The position numbers were made by a program, and so were the translations under genes. The notes under the pieces were generated by a model. It searched no databases. It worked only from the letters and a program-made list of their open reading frames with translations, and was not told where the DNA came from. Shown in pieces: positions 45,192 through 55,005 of a stretch of 64,000 nt of DNA. The stretch spans positions 1 to 64,000 of the forward strand of contig NZ_FNUM01000001.1 in NCBI RefSeq assembly GCF_900107995.1. Direction: 5' to 3'. Numbering within the stretch: position 1 is the stretch's first letter; every line of letters begins with the position of its first letter. This DNA comes from Alcanivorax sp. DSM 26293. GTDB lineage: Bacteria > Pseudomonadota > Gammaproteobacteria > Pseudomonadales > Alcanivoracaceae.

Positions 45192-48100
45192 ATGAAACGT
45201 ATGCTTATTAACGCCACTCACCCTGAAGAGGTTCGGGTGGCACTGGTCGACGGCCAACGGCTGTATGACCTGGATATCGAACACAGAACCCGCGAACAGA
45301 AAAAGGCCAATATCTACAAAGGCAAGATCACCCGGGTAGAACCCTCCCTGGAAGCCGCCTTCGTGGACTTCGGCGCTGAACGCCACGGTTTTCTCCCTCT
45401 CAAGGAAATCTCCCGCCAGTACTTCCAGAAAGACCCGAAAGATATCCAGGGTCGCATCAACATCAAGGAAGTCATCAAGGAAGGCCAGGAAGTCATTATC
45501 CAGGTGGCCAAGGAAGAGCGCGGCAATAAAGGCGCCGCCCTTACCACCTTCATCAGCCTGGCCGGCCGCTATCTGGTACTGATGCCCAACAACCCCCGGG
45601 CCGGCGGTATTTCCCGTCGCATTGAGGGTGAGGAACGCCAGCAGCTCAAGGAAGCCCTGGGCGCGCTGACCATCCCCGATGAAATGGGGGTCATTGTTCG
45701 CACCGCAGGGCTGGGCCGTAGCGCCGAAGAACTGCAGTGGGACCTGAACTACCTGCTGAAGCTGTGGAATTCCATTGATGATGCCTCCCGGGAACGCAAG
45801 GCGCCCTTCCTGATCTACCAGGAATCCAACGTCATCATCCGCGCCATTCGCGATTATCTGCGCAAGGACATTGGCGAAGTCCTGATCGACTCCAAAAAAG
45901 TCTACGACGAGGCCCAGGGCTTCGTGCAGCAGGTCATGCAGGACTTCCAGCACAAGATCAAGCTGTACAGCGATGAGACCCCGCTCTTTTCCCGCTTCCA
46001 GATCGAATCCCAGATCGAGACCGCCTTCGAGCGTGAAGTGAAACTGCCGTCCGGTGGTTCCATTGTCATCGATCCCACCGAAGCGCTGGTATCCATCGAT
46101 ATCAACTCCTCCCGGGCCACCAAGGGCGCGGACATCGAGGAAACCGCCCTGAACACCAACCTGGAAGCGGCGGATGAAATCGCCCGCCAGTTGCGCCTGC
46201 GTGATATCGGCGGCCTGATCGTGGTGGACTTCATCGACATGGGGCCGGCACGCAACCAGCGGGATGTGGAAAACCGCATGCGCGATGCCCTTGAGGCTGA
46301 CCGGGCCCGTATCCAGCTGGGTCGCATCTCGCGCTTTGGCCTGCTTGAGCTGTCCCGACAGCGGCTGCGGCCGAGCCTGGGTGAAACCTCCAGCATTGTC
46401 TGCCCGCGCTGTAACGGACAGGGCCATATCCGTGACGTGAAATCCCTGGCGCTGAGCATCCTTCGCCTGATCGAAGAAGAGGTCATGAAGGAGCGCACCG
46501 GCGAGATCCAGGCCCAGGTACCGGTGGCCGTGGCCACCTACCTGTTGAACGAAAAGCGCGAACCCCTGCGCGCCATTGAAGATGCACATAACGTTCGTGT
46601 GGTCATCATCCCCAACCAGAATCTGGAAACCCCGCATTTCGAGGTGGAACGGATTCGCGATGACCAGACCACCGCCCAGCCAAGCCATGAGATGGAGCTG
46701 CTGGAAGGAAACAAGGATGCGGATATCGCTTCCGCCCAGGATACGGAAATCAAGACCCAGGAGCCGGCGGTCAAACTGATGGCGCCGGATACCGCCCCGC
46801 CAGCGCCGAAGCCGGCTCCGGCACCGGCGGCTACCGCAAAAGAAAATCTGGGTATCCTGGCCCGCTTCTTCACCTGGCTGGCGCAGATCTTTACCAGCGA
46901 GCCCAAGCCGGCCAAGGTCAAGAAACCCCAGCCCCAGGGCAAGGGTAACCCGCGCCAGCAACACTCCCGCGGCGGTCGCGGCGGCAACAATCGCAACCGT
47001 AACGACAACCGAAACAAGCAGGATGCTGGCAAGAGCGGTGGCAAGGGTGGCGACAGTGATAATCGCAATCCGCGCAACAAACGCCAGAACGACAAGGACG
47101 GGGGCAATCGCAAGAACGATAACCGCCAGTCGGACAACCGTTCCGCAGACCGCTCCGGCGACAACAAGGACGACAATCGCAACGAACGTCGCGGCCGTAA
47201 CGACAACCGTCGTAACCGCAACGACAACCGTGGCGGCGACAACCGTAACGACGGTCGTAACAATGAAGGCCGCAATGACCACAAGGGCGACAAGAGCGAC
47301 GGCGGTAACAAGCCACGCAACAAGAAGCCCCAGCAGCAGGACAACACCGAAGGCAGCAGTGACAGCAAGGGGCCCAAGGCACCCCGTCGCAACGATGCCA
47401 AGGATGACCGTCCCCTGCGCGAACGCCAGCGTCCTGCAAAAACTGCAGCCAGTGGCGACAAGCCTGCTGGCGAGCAGAAGCCCCAGCAGGCTCAGCCGGC
47501 CCGCAACGTGAAGCAGGGCGACAAGCCGCAACCGACCCGCTCCCCTGCCCCGGCAGCGGAGCAGGACGATGAAGGCCATCCGCCGGCGAAGCTGGTTCCG
47601 GCACAGGAACCCACTGCCAGTGCGCAGCCTCAGGCAGCCAGCAAGGTGGAGAAAACGGAGAAAGCCGAAAGTGAACGCGCGGCCAAGCCGGCACAGCCTC
47701 AGGAAACGGCCAAAACCGAAAAGGTAGAGACAGACGCCGAGGCACAACCCGCTGAGCAAGCTGCCACCCCGGCTCCGGTTGCGGAAAAGCCGCAAGCAGA
47801 CACCCAGCCCAAGCAGCCGGTAAACGCCGAGCCGCCAGTGAAGGCTGAAGCGAAACCGCACGCTGAAGCGCCCGAGAAACCGGCCGAAAAACCGGTAGCG
47901 CCCGCGCCTGCTGCGGAGAAACCTGCCCAGGAAGCGGAAGCGTCCCAGGCCGAAACGCCGAAAGCGGCCGCGCCCAACGCTGAGCAGCCCGCCGCTGCAC
48001 CGCAACCGGCTGCTGCCAAAGCCCCTGAGCAAGCTGCGCCACAAGCCCAGGACACGGCCAAAGCAGAAACGCCTGACCAGGCGCCCGCTGCAGAGGCCCC

Positions 48101-48443
48101 GGTTCAGGCGGAAGACAAGCCTGCCGCCAGCGAACCGGTGGCAGAAAAGAGCCCGGCCGAAGGCGATACGACGGTCCGCGCCAGCAATGATCCGCGCCAG
48201 CCGGGCTACCAGCGCACTGCGCCGGCTCCCCGTGAAGCGGAGAAGCCGAAGGCGGCCCCCGAGCCGGAAGCCAATGCGCTCCCCAGCCGGGCCACCGAGG
48301 TGAAAGCGGTACGCGCCGAAGCCAAGCCCGCCGCCGCAGAAATGGGCCGGGCCAGCAATGACCCGCGCCAGCGTCGTCGGCAGCAACAGGCCGAAGCGGC
48401 CGCCGCCAAAGCCGCAGAAGAGGATGCTTCCTCGGAATCCTGA
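45192..48443 (+). CDS. rne: Ribonuclease E
   Basis: 1083 residues. Catalytic half: [21 protein letters not shown]1 domain ([23 protein letters not shown]), 5' sensor/RNase H-like region, DNase-I-like active site ([13 protein letters not shown] and DFIDM with catalytic Asp residues) and the Zn-link CPRCNGQG. From about residue 580 it is an unstructured scaffold: an Arg/Asn/Asp-rich RNA-binding tract ([13 protein letters not shown]...), then an Ala/Pro/Glu/Lys-rich segment, then two copies of RASNDPRQ near the C-terminus. A membrane-targeting helix is suggested by [12 protein letters not shown] (about 557-568). Start chosen at 45192 by family alignment. Confidence 0.95.
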   Translation: MKRMLINATHPEEVRVALVDGQRLYDLDIEHRTREQKKANIYKGKITRVEPSLEAAFVDFGAERHGFLPLKEISRQYFQKDPKDIQGRINIKEVIKEGQEVIIQVAKEERGNKGAALTTFISLAGRYLVLMPNNPRAGGISRRIEGEERQQLKEALGALTIPDEMGVIVRTAGLGRSAEELQWDLNYLLKLWNSIDDASRERKAPFLIYQESNVIIRAIRDYLRKDIGEVLIDSKKVYDEAQGFVQQVMQDFQHKIKLYSDETPLFSRFQIESQIETAFEREVKLPSGGSIVIDPTEALVSIDINSSRATKGADIEETALNTNLEAADEIARQLRLRDIGGLIVVDFIDMGPARNQRDVENRMRDALEADRARIQLGRISRFGLLELSRQRLRPSLGETSSIVCPRCNGQGHIRDVKSLALSILRLIEEEVMKERTGEIQAQVPVAVATYLLNEKREPLRAIEDAHNVRVVIIPNQNLETPHFEVERIRDDQTTAQPSHEMELLEGNKDADIASAQDTEIKTQEPAVKLMAPDTAPPAPKPAPAPAATAKENLGILARFFTWLAQIFTSEPKPAKVKKPQPQGKGNPRQQHSRGGRGGNNRNRNDNRNKQDAGKSGGKGGDSDNRNPRNKRQNDKDGGNRKNDNRQSDNRSADRSGDNKDDNRNERRGRNDNRRNRNDNRGGDNRNDGRNNEGRNDHKGDKSDGGNKPRNKKPQQQDNTEGSSDSKGPKAPRRNDAKDDRPLRERQRPAKTAASGDKPAGEQKPQQAQPARNVKQGDKPQPTRSPAPAAEQDDEGHPPAKLVPAQEPTASAQPQAASKVEKTEKAESERAAKPAQPQETAKTEKVETDAEAQPAEQAATPAPVAEKPQADTQPKQPVNAEPPVKAEAKPHAEAPEKPAEKPVAPAPAAEKPAQEAEASQAETPKAAAPNAEQPAAAPQPAAAKAPEQAAPQAQDTAKAETPDQAPAAEAPVQAEDKPAASEPVAEKSPAEGDTTVRASNDPRQPGYQRTAPAPREAEKPKAAPEPEANALPSRATEVKAVRAEAKPAAAEMGRASNDPRQRRRQQQAEAAAAKAAEEDASSES

Positions 48444-48470
48444 GGTAAGCGGACTCTTCACTATAAAAAA

Positions 48471-48499
48471 GCCCCGCTCTTTTGAGCGGGGCTTTTTTT
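48471..48499 (+). terminator. Rho-independent terminator of rne
   Basis: A 9-bp GC-rich stem (gccccgctc / gagcggggc) with TTTT loop followed by seven T residues. Preceded by an A tract, so it could work in both directions, although the minus-strand murB lies beyond the next repeat. Confidence 0.92.
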
Positions 48500-48516
48500 A
48501 TGGGTGCTTTCCAAAA

Positions 48517-48600
48517 CGTAGGGTGCACTGAGCCTAAGGCGAACTGCACCGATCCAGCGTTTGAATGGTGCAGTTCGCCTTAGGCTCAGTGCACCCTACG
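48517..48600. repeat. Perfect 34-bp inverted repeat
   Basis: Arms 48517-48550 and 48567-48600 are perfectly complementary and enclose 16 bp. The arms begin CGTAGGGTGCACTGAGCC, of the GTAGGGTGC kind common in dispersed gammaproteobacterial repeats. It sits just beyond the rne terminator and before the 3' end of murB. The following 48601-48715 holds nothing I can identify. Confidence 0.8.
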
Positions 48601-48715
48601 CAACCTGTGATAACGGTGAGGGATTCAGCGTCCGAGGTTCGTTTGTAAAAGGCGCCTTGCCGCCGAACTCTTCACGCGCAAGCACCTATGCGCTCTCGTT
48701 CGTACAGCTCCGCTA

Positions 48716-49744
48716 TTACGGCAGCAGGACCGGCTCCTGCTCCAGGCTGACGCCGAAGCGCTCCCACACATCACGACGCACGGCAGAGGCCAGTGCCAGC
48801 ACATCATCGCTGGTCGCGCCGCCATGGTTGACCAGCACCAGGGCTTGCTCAATATGCATACCGACTGGACCCAACCTGCGGCCCTTCCAACCGGCCTGTT
48901 CTATCAGCCAACCGGCAGCCAGCTTGATGCCCTCGGGCTGCTCATAGCCCACCAGGCCCGGGAAGCTCTTTTTCAGTTGCCCCGCCTTGCTGGCAGTGAC
49001 CACCGGATTTTTGAAAAAGCTGCCCGCATTGGCCAGTACCGCCGGGTCAGGCAATTTACTCTGACGCACGGCAATCACTCGCTCGCGCACGGACGCCGGC
49101 GATATTTCGTCACTGGGTAAATGGCCGAAGTATTCTTTCAGGGGACCATAACTCACATTACAGGCGGGTATCTTGTTGAGGCGCAGCTCGATGCCGGTAA
49201 TCACATAACGGCCGCGATCACGGCTTTTGAAACGGCTGTCACGGTAGGCGAACGCACATTCTTCGGCAGCAAAGTGAGTCACCCGACCGGTTGCCACTTC
49301 CATGACGGTCACCTGCTCCAGCACTTGCGACAGCTCTACCCCATACGCCCCGATATTCTGGAAAGGTGCCGCCCCGGCGGTGCCGGGAATCAATGACAGG
49401 TTTTCCAGTCCCTGCCAGCCCTGCTCCACCGTCCAGCCCACCAGGTCATCCCAGTGCACTCCCGCACCGGCAGCGACCCAGACACAGTGTTCATCCTCTT
49501 TTACCCTGGCCATACCGTCCATGGCCGGACACAGGGTCAGACCGGGCAAATCATTCTGGATCACCAGATTGCTGCCTTCACCGATTACATGTAACGGCTG
49601 TGATGGATCCCGCGTTGCCAGCACCTGCTCCAGGGCATCCAGCGTGGCCGGCCGGGCCAGACGTCGGGCCCGGGCAGGCAGGCGCAGGGTGTTCAGTGCA
49701 CTCAGATCCGCATCCGTTTCTATCAGTGCCGGCGGCAGGCTCAT
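48716..49744 (-). CDS. murB: UDP-N-acetylenolpyruvoylglucosamine reductase
   Basis: A 342-residue flavoenzyme of peptidoglycan precursor synthesis. Motifs: NTLRLPARARRLARP, VIGEGSNLVIQNDLPGL, GLENLSLIPGTAGAAPFQNIGAYGVE split across the FAD site, NAGSFFKNPVV, and the C-terminal HGGATSDDVLALASAV. E. coli-type (type I) MurB by length. It overlaps the phosphatase stop by 4 bp. Confidence 0.96.
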   Translation of the reverse strand: MSLPPALIETDADLSALNTLRLPARARRLARPATLDALEQVLATRDPSQPLHVIGEGSNLVIQNDLPGLTLCPAMDGMARVKEDEHCVWVAAGAGVHWDDLVGWTVEQGWQGLENLSLIPGTAGAAPFQNIGAYGVELSQVLEQVTVMEVATGRVTHFAAEECAFAYRDSRFKSRDRGRYVITGIELRLNKIPACNVSYGPLKEYFGHLPSDEISPASVRERVIAVRQSKLPDPAVLANAGSFFKNPVVTASKAGQLKKSFPGLVGYEQPEGIKLAAGWLIEQAGWKGRRLGPVGMHIEQALVLVNHGGATSDDVLALASAVRRDVWERFGVSLEQEPVLLP

Positions 49745-50214
49745 AGCCGCTCCCGCAACGCGTCCAGCAGACCGTCGGCACCGCCCTCAATCAGGTCCAG
49801 TACCCGGTCGAAACCGTCCTCGCCGCCATAGTAGGGATCCGGTACCTCTTTCACTGACGCGGCGGTGGAGTAATCCAGAAACCGGCCCAGCGTCACATTC
49901 ACATCCGCTGGCTGCATGGCTTGCAGATCCGCCAGATTGGTATTGTCCATGGCCAATACCACATCAAATTCATAGAAGTCCTGCGGGCTCACCTGCCGAG
50001 CACGCAGGGTATCCATCTGGTAACCGCGGCGGGCCGCCGCTTCCCGGGTGCGGGGATCCGGGGCACGACCGATATGCCAGTCACCGGTACCGGCGCTGTC
50101 GATACGGATATGCGCCTCCAGCCCGGCGGCGATCACCCGCTCGCGAAAGACCGCTTCAGCGGTCGGCGAACGGCAGATATTACCCAGACAGACGAACAGG
50201 ACGGACACCGTCAT
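49741..50214 (-). CDS. Low-molecular-weight protein tyrosine phosphatase
   Basis: 157 residues with the P-loop [13 protein letters not shown] (CX5R) near the N-terminus and the general acid in [12 protein letters not shown]. Coupled to kdsB and murB by 4-bp overlaps, as in Pseudomonas. Probably acts on phosphotyrosine proteins in envelope or polysaccharide control; target unknown. Confidence 0.94.
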   Translation of the reverse strand: MTVSVLFVCLGNICRSPTAEAVFRERVIAAGLEAHIRIDSAGTGDWHIGRAPDPRTREAAARRGYQMDTLRARQVSPQDFYEFDVVLAMDNTNLADLQAMQPADVNVTLGRFLDYSTAASVKEVPDPYYGGEDGFDRVLDLIEGGADGLLDALRERL

Positions 50215-50969
50215 ACCTGCCCTCCCAGTTGTTTTCGCAGCCGCTCCAGATCTGCCGGGGTATCCACCCCGCCGGGTACGACCTCAGTGGCCGGCGCCAC
50301 ATGGATCGCCACGCCGTTGGCCATGGCTCGCAGCTGCTCCAGGGATTCCAGTTGTTCCAGCTGGGCTGGCGGCCACTGGACATATTGGTGAAGGAAAGAC
50401 ACCCGATAGGCATAGATGCCGATGTGCCGCCACCACTGGCCATCGCGGATATCCCTGCCACCCTCCGCAAAGCCATCGAGATGCCAGGGGATCGGCGCAC
50501 GGGAAAAATACAGGGCTCGACCCTGGTCATCGAACACCACTTTCACCACATTGGGGTTGAACAGAGAGTCCGCATCATCGATGGGCTCACACAGAGTGGC
50601 CATCTGGCAGGAAGGATTGGCGGCCAGGTTGGCGGCTACCTGGTTAATCACCGACGGCGGTATCAACGGCTCATCGCCCTGCACATTGACGATGATATCG
50701 TCATCGGCCAATCCCAGTGTGGCGGCCACTTCCTGAAGACGATCGGTGCCCGAAGGATGGTCCTCCCGGGTCATCACCACCGGCACCTGTCCGTCCAGGG
50801 CAGCCGCAATGCGGCTGTCATCGGTGGCCACATAGACCTGCCCCGCCTCACTCTGCTGGCAGCGCTCGGCGACTCGTACCACCATGGGTTTGCCGGCAAT
50901 ATCCGCCAGCGGTTTACCCGGTAGGCGGGTTGATGCGTACCGGGCAGGCACCACCACATAAAAGCTCAT
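50211..50969 (-). CDS. kdsB: 3-deoxy-manno-octulosonate cytidylyltransferase
   Basis: 252 residues. Activates Kdo as CMP-Kdo for lipid A core synthesis. Motifs [30 protein letters not shown] and [11 protein letters not shown]. Followed by the phosphatase gene with a 4-bp overlap. Confidence 0.97.
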   Translation of the reverse strand: MSFYVVVPARYASTRLPGKPLADIAGKPMVVRVAERCQQSEAGQVYVATDDSRIAAALDGQVPVVMTREDHPSGTDRLQEVAATLGLADDDIIVNVQGDEPLIPPSVINQVAANLAANPSCQMATLCEPIDDADSLFNPNVVKVVFDDQGRALYFSRAPIPWHLDGFAEGGRDIRDGQWWRHIGIYAYRVSFLHQYVQWPPAQLEQLESLEQLRAMANGVAIHVAPATEVVPGGVDTPADLERLRKQLGGQV

Positions 50970-51002
50970 CAGAAAACCTCATTGTTTGCAGCTACTCAGG
51001 AT

Positions 51003-51164
51003 GAGTTGAAAGTTTAAAGTTCAAAGTTGAAAAGCACGGGCCGGATCCGTGTTGAATCTTTAATACTGCACCCGCGCACCGACTGCAGCGCGAAACACGA
51101 AAAGAACCCGGTTACGCAGCACCCTATTCGCGTTTGAACTTTCAACTTTAAACTTTCAACTCTC
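51003..51164. repeat. Heptamer-periodic inverted repeat (element C)
   Basis: Left arm 51003-51037 and right arm 51132-51164, units AGTTGAA, AGTTTAA and AGTTCAA in a 7-bp register, around 94 bp of GC-richer sequence. The lpxK stop codon (51158-51156) lies inside the right arm. It fills almost the whole gap between lpxK and kdsB. Confidence 0.7.
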
Positions 51165-52151
51165 TCCTTCATCGAATCCCAGCGCCCGGTCCAGCATCTG
51201 CTCCAGCAACCCCTCAGGCAAACTGGCAGTCACCGGCAGGTACCACCAGTGAGGCTCTGCGAAAGGAGCGCATTTGACCGCATCCTTCTCCGTCATGAGT
51301 ACGGGCAGCCCATCAGCAAAAGCCAGATCCGCTGGCTGGAAAGCGTGATGATCGGGGAAGACATGAGGAGTCGTGCCAAGACCCAGCATACTAAGCAGAT
51401 TGAAAAAGCGCTTGGGGTTGCCAATACCGGCCACCGCATGGACCTGGGGATGCTTGCGCAGGAATGCCCGGGGATCGAGCGTTTCCTCCGTGGCCAGGGA
51501 GGTGATGTCTGCAGGGCGCATTATCATGGGGTATGCCCCACTCCAGCCGCCCCCGGTGCTGACCACGAAATCCACCTCCTTGAGGCGAGTGGCCGGCTCG
51601 CGCAACGGGCCCTCCGGCAAACAGCGTCCATTACCAAGACCACGCTGGCCGTCCACCACAACAATCTCAGCGCTGCGGGGCAAGGCATAGTGCTGCAGCC
51701 CATCGTCACTGATTACCAGATCCGGGCTGTACTCACGAATCGCCACATCCAGAGCGTTACGGCGGTCCGGGTCCAGAATAACCGGCACCCCGGTGCGACG
51801 GGCGATGAGCACCGGCTCGTCTCCCACTTCCAGGGCATTGCTGTCCGCCGTGACCTGGCGGGGATACTGATCCGTCTTGCCTCCGAATCCCCGGGATACC
51901 ACTGCCACCTTCAATCCACGGGCAACGGCGGCCTGGACCAGGGCGATCACCAACGGGGTCTTGCCGGTACCGCCCACGGTGATATTACCGACGACCAACA
52001 CCGGCACCGGCGGTAACGGCCTTTGCTTGCGGAACCGTTGCAGCCGGCGCTTGGCTTCCAGTGACACCAGCAGGGAGAGTGGTCTCAGCGGCACCAGCCA
52101 GGGGCTGCCCTTGTACCAGCCCTGTTGAATCCATTCGCTCAATGAGCCCAT
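51156..52151 (-). CDS. lpxK: Tetraacyldisaccharide 4'-kinase
   Basis: About 331 residues. Phosphorylates the 4' position of the lipid A disaccharide at the inner membrane. Walker A VVGNITVGGTGKTPLVIAL, SRGFGGK and VISDDGLQHYALPR. I prefer ATG 52151 (MGSLSEWIQ) 8 nt after the msbA stop, with GAGGAG upstream; an ATG at 52172 inside msbA is also open. Its last codons fall in repeat element C. Confidence 0.95.
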   Translation of the reverse strand: MGSLSEWIQQGWYKGSPWLVPLRPLSLLVSLEAKRRLQRFRKQRPLPPVPVLVVGNITVGGTGKTPLVIALVQAAVARGLKVAVVSRGFGGKTDQYPRQVTADSNALEVGDEPVLIARRTGVPVILDPDRRNALDVAIREYSPDLVISDDGLQHYALPRSAEIVVVDGQRGLGNGRCLPEGPLREPATRLKEVDFVVSTGGGWSGAYPMIMRPADITSLATEETLDPRAFLRKHPQVHAVAGIGNPKRFFNLLSMLGLGTTPHVFPDHHAFQPADLAFADGLPVLMTEKDAVKCAPFAEPHWWYLPVTASLPEGLLEQMLDRALGFDEGES

Positions 52152-52158
52152 GGCCGAC

Positions 52159-53901
52159 TTACTCCTCGGCAAAATCCATGCGGTACAACTGGGTGTAGAG
52201 GCCGTTTCTGTCCAGCAGCTCCTGATGGGAACCCTGCTCGATCAGCTGCCCCTGATCCAGTACCAGAATTCGGTCCGCCTTCTCGATGGTCGACAGGCCG
52301 TGAACGATAACCAGGGTGGTACGGCCCTGCATGACTTGCTCCAGCGCTTGCTGGATGTGGTGCTCGGATTCCGTGTCCAGAGCACTGGTCGCCTCGTCCA
52401 GAATCAGGATCGGCGCGTCTTTCAACAGCGCCCGTGCAATGGCAATACGCTGACGCTGCCCTCCCGAAAGCTGAACCCCATCCTGGCCCAGCCGGGTATC
52501 AAGCCCCTGCTCCAGCTGCTCAATAAATCGCCAGGCGTGGGCGTCACGTGCGGCCTGCTCGATCGTCGCATCATCCACGCCGCGAAGCTCACCATAGGCG
52601 ATATTGTTGCGCACCGTATCGTTGAACAGCACCACCCGCTGGCTGACCATGGCAATCTGATGACGCAGATCCGCAAGCTGGATTTCGGGCAGCGGCACAC
52701 CATCAAGGAGAATACGGCCCTGATCCGGATCGAAGAAACGGGGCAACATGGCACTGATGGTACTTTTCCCTGCCCCGGAACGCCCGACCAGCGCCACGGT
52801 TTCACCGGACTTGATAGAGAAGCTCAAATTTCTCAGTACCGGCTGGGCCGGGTCATAACCATAGGTGACGCCGTCAAATTCAATATCCCCCCGTGCCTTG
52901 GCTGGCAACACGTAGGTCCCGGCATCTTCCTCCTGCTCGGTATCCAGCAACTCGAACAGGCTGGCGGCGCCGGTGACCCCGCGCTGCACTTTCACATTCA
53001 CATCCGTAAGCTGCTTGAGCGGCTTCTGGATCATACCGGCAGCAGCGATATAGGACAGGAAGCCGCCGACGGACAGGTCTTCCCCCATCAGGTTGATATA
53101 CAGAAACGTGATGGCACCGATCCCCACAGCCACAAACAACTGCACAATCACCGTGCTGGCAATCTTGCTGGCATTGAGCTTCACATTCTGTTTGGCAAAG
53201 CTGCGGCTGACGCCATGAAAACGATCGGCCTCCTGTTCCTGGGCACCGAAAATTTTCACCTCACCACTGCCCTCGATAGCTTCGCCGAGAAAGTGGGTGA
53301 TGTTTGCCATGGAGGACTGGATACGACGGCTGATCTTGCGAAAGCGCTTGCTGGTCACATTTACAACCAGGGCAATCAAGGGCACAACAGCCACCAGAAT
53401 CAGGGTGAGCTTCCAGTTTTGCCAGAGCAGGAAGGCGGTCAAGCCGATTACCGTCAAGCCTTCGCGAATAATCACGATAATGGCATCGGTACCGGCACTG
53501 GTAACCTGCTGGGCGTCGAAGATGATTTTCGACATGATCCGCCCGGACGCATTGCGGTGATACTCCGACTGGGGCAATCGCAACACATGACCAAACACAT
53601 CATTGCGCAGCACATACACCAACTGCTGCGCTACCCAGTTCATGGAGTAGCTGCCCATGAACTGGCCCAGGCCCTGAAAGATCACCAACACCAAGGGCGC
53701 GATGGAAACCAGCAGGACCTTGGCATCGGTAGGCTCGACAATGGTTTCACCGAGAAAACCGGCAAGCTGGGCGGCTCCGGCCTGTGTGGCCGCGTACAGG
53801 GCATAGCCGATTACGCTGATAACCAGCATGAACCAGTAGGGTCGAACGTAACTGAGCAGCCGCTTGTAGGTCGGCCACACGTCCACAGAGGATTGACTCA
53901 T
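52159..53901 (-). CDS. msbA: Lipid A export ATP-binding/permease protein MsbA
   Basis: A 580-residue half-transporter: six-helix membrane domain then ATPase domain with Walker A VGRSGAGKST, Q-loop MVSQRVVLF, signature LSGGQRQRIAIARALLKDAP and Walker B ILILDEATSALD. The H-loop reads VIVHGLST instead of the usual IAHRLST but keeps the His. Flips lipid A-core across the inner membrane. Placed between exbD and lpxK, with a 4-bp overlap to exbD. Confidence 0.96.
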   Translation of the reverse strand: MSQSSVDVWPTYKRLLSYVRPYWFMLVISVIGYALYAATQAGAAQLAGFLGETIVEPTDAKVLLVSIAPLVLVIFQGLGQFMGSYSMNWVAQQLVYVLRNDVFGHVLRLPQSEYHRNASGRIMSKIIFDAQQVTSAGTDAIIVIIREGLTVIGLTAFLLWQNWKLTLILVAVVPLIALVVNVTSKRFRKISRRIQSSMANITHFLGEAIEGSGEVKIFGAQEQEADRFHGVSRSFAKQNVKLNASKIASTVIVQLFVAVGIGAITFLYINLMGEDLSVGGFLSYIAAAGMIQKPLKQLTDVNVKVQRGVTGAASLFELLDTEQEEDAGTYVLPAKARGDIEFDGVTYGYDPAQPVLRNLSFSIKSGETVALVGRSGAGKSTISAMLPRFFDPDQGRILLDGVPLPEIQLADLRHQIAMVSQRVVLFNDTVRNNIAYGELRGVDDATIEQAARDAHAWRFIEQLEQGLDTRLGQDGVQLSGGQRQRIAIARALLKDAPILILDEATSALDTESEHHIQQALEQVMQGRTTLVIVHGLSTIEKADRILVLDQGQLIEQGSHQELLDRNGLYTQLYRMDFAEE

Positions 53902-54323
53902 TGTGCCTCGTTGGGAGATTCGCGAGTAGTGAGCGACAGCTTAACAAAACCCAGCTGCCCGGCCACGTCATAAACGCGAACCACCGACTGATAGGCCACA
54001 TTGGCATCCGCATAGATTTGCAACGGAAGGTCGGTTTTTTCCTGACCCAGTTTCAGTAGAGCCATGCGCAGCGTCTTGCTGTCACTGGCGGCCAGTTTTT
54101 CACCATTGACCAGATAATCGCCGGTAGAGGTGATCGTCACCTCCACCTGTTCGGGAGACTGAGCCAACGGTGCCGCATCAGCCTCCGGCAAGGTGATCGA
54201 CAACTGGGTCTTGTCATCAAAGGTGGTGGAGACCATGAAGAAAATCAGCAGCAGGAACACCACATCAATCAGGGGCGTCAGATTAACGCTGATCTCCTCC
54301 TGGCTGGGCCGGGGAAATTTCAC
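53898..54323 (-). CDS. exbD: Biopolymer transport protein ExbD/TolR family
   Basis: 141 residues: one N-terminal helix with the proton-path Asp (VNLTPLIDVVFLLLIFFMV) and a periplasmic domain. With ExbB it forms an energy-transducing proton channel. ATGA overlaps on both sides. Confidence 0.93.
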   Translation of the reverse strand: MKFPRPSQEEISVNLTPLIDVVFLLLIFFMVSTTFDDKTQLSITLPEADAAPLAQSPEQVEVTITSTGDYLVNGEKLAASDSKTLRMALLKLGQEKTDLPLQIYADANVAYQSVVRVYDVAGQLGFVKLSLTTRESPNEAQ

Positions 54324-54949
54324 GCCTTGCCTCCCGGTTCCGCCTCGCGATCGCCATGGACCAGATCCACGACATGCACCGCGCTCTGTTCCAGCTCCAT
54401 GGTGATTTCTTCCACCCGACGTACAAAAAAACGATGGAAGAAAATGGCGGGAATCGCCACCACCAGACCGGCAGCGGTGGTCAGCAGCGCCTGGGAAATA
54501 CCGCCGGCCAGTTGGGCCGCATCGCCCGTACCATGCATCATGATGGCGGCAAAGACATCAATCATGCCGATCACGGTACCCAGCAAACCCAGCAGCGGCG
54601 TAATGGCGGCGATGGACCCCAGGGTGCTGAGAAATTTTTCCAGTTCATGGACCACGATGGTGGCACTCTCCTGGATGCTTTCCTTCATGATGTCACGACC
54701 ATGACGGGCATTGGCCAGACCGGTGGCCAGAATCCGGCCCAGTGGTGAGCTGTCGCGCAGCTTGACCAGGTTGCCCTCGTTGAGCAGACCCCGCTTGAGC
54801 AGTGTCTGCACCTGCGGCAAGGTATCCGCCGGTGCCAGCTTGCTCGGACGCAGTGTCCAGAAACGTTCCACCACGATGGCCAAAGCCACCACCGAACAGA
54901 TCAAGATCGGGAGCATCATCCAGCCCCCGGACTGCACAAGATCCTGCAC
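54320..54949 (-). CDS. exbB: MotA/TolQ/ExbB proton channel family protein
   Basis: About 209 residues with three membrane helices (LPILICSVVALAIVVERFW; IAAITPLLGLLGTVIGMIDVF; ISQALLTTAAGLVVAIPAIFF). The frame opens with GTG at 54967, but AGGGGAG lies 8 nt before a second GTG at 54949, and the shorter product aligns with the family start, so I prefer 54949. Function with TonB/TolA-like partner not encoded here. Confidence 0.9.
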   Translation of the reverse strand: MQDLVQSGGWMMLPILICSVVALAIVVERFWTLRPSKLAPADTLPQVQTLLKRGLLNEGNLVKLRDSSPLGRILATGLANARHGRDIMKESIQESATIVVHELEKFLSTLGSIAAITPLLGLLGTVIGMIDVFAAIMMHGTGDAAQLAGGISQALLTTAAGLVVAIPAIFFHRFFVRRVEEITMELEQSAVHVVDLVHGDREAEPGGKA

Positions 54950-55005
54950 CTTTATTTCTCCCCTCACTCACAGCGGCGCCAATAAAGCGCGCGCCGGGTT
55001 AATGG

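Noticed and set aside
45138-48461. 1107-residue minus-strand open frame opposite rne
   Set aside because: Composition is a mirror of the biased RNase E coding sequence (runs of Arg/Phe/Leu/Val); no domain or start signal. RNase E on the plus strand is unmistakable.
46918-48549. 543-residue minus-strand frame rich in Pro/Arg/Cys at the rne 3' end
   Set aside because: Low-complexity shadow that runs through the rne terminator and the palindrome behind it.
52150-53973. 607-residue plus-strand open frame opposite msbA
   Set aside because: Shadow frame; msbA has full ABC transporter motifs and overlaps its neighbours as an operon.
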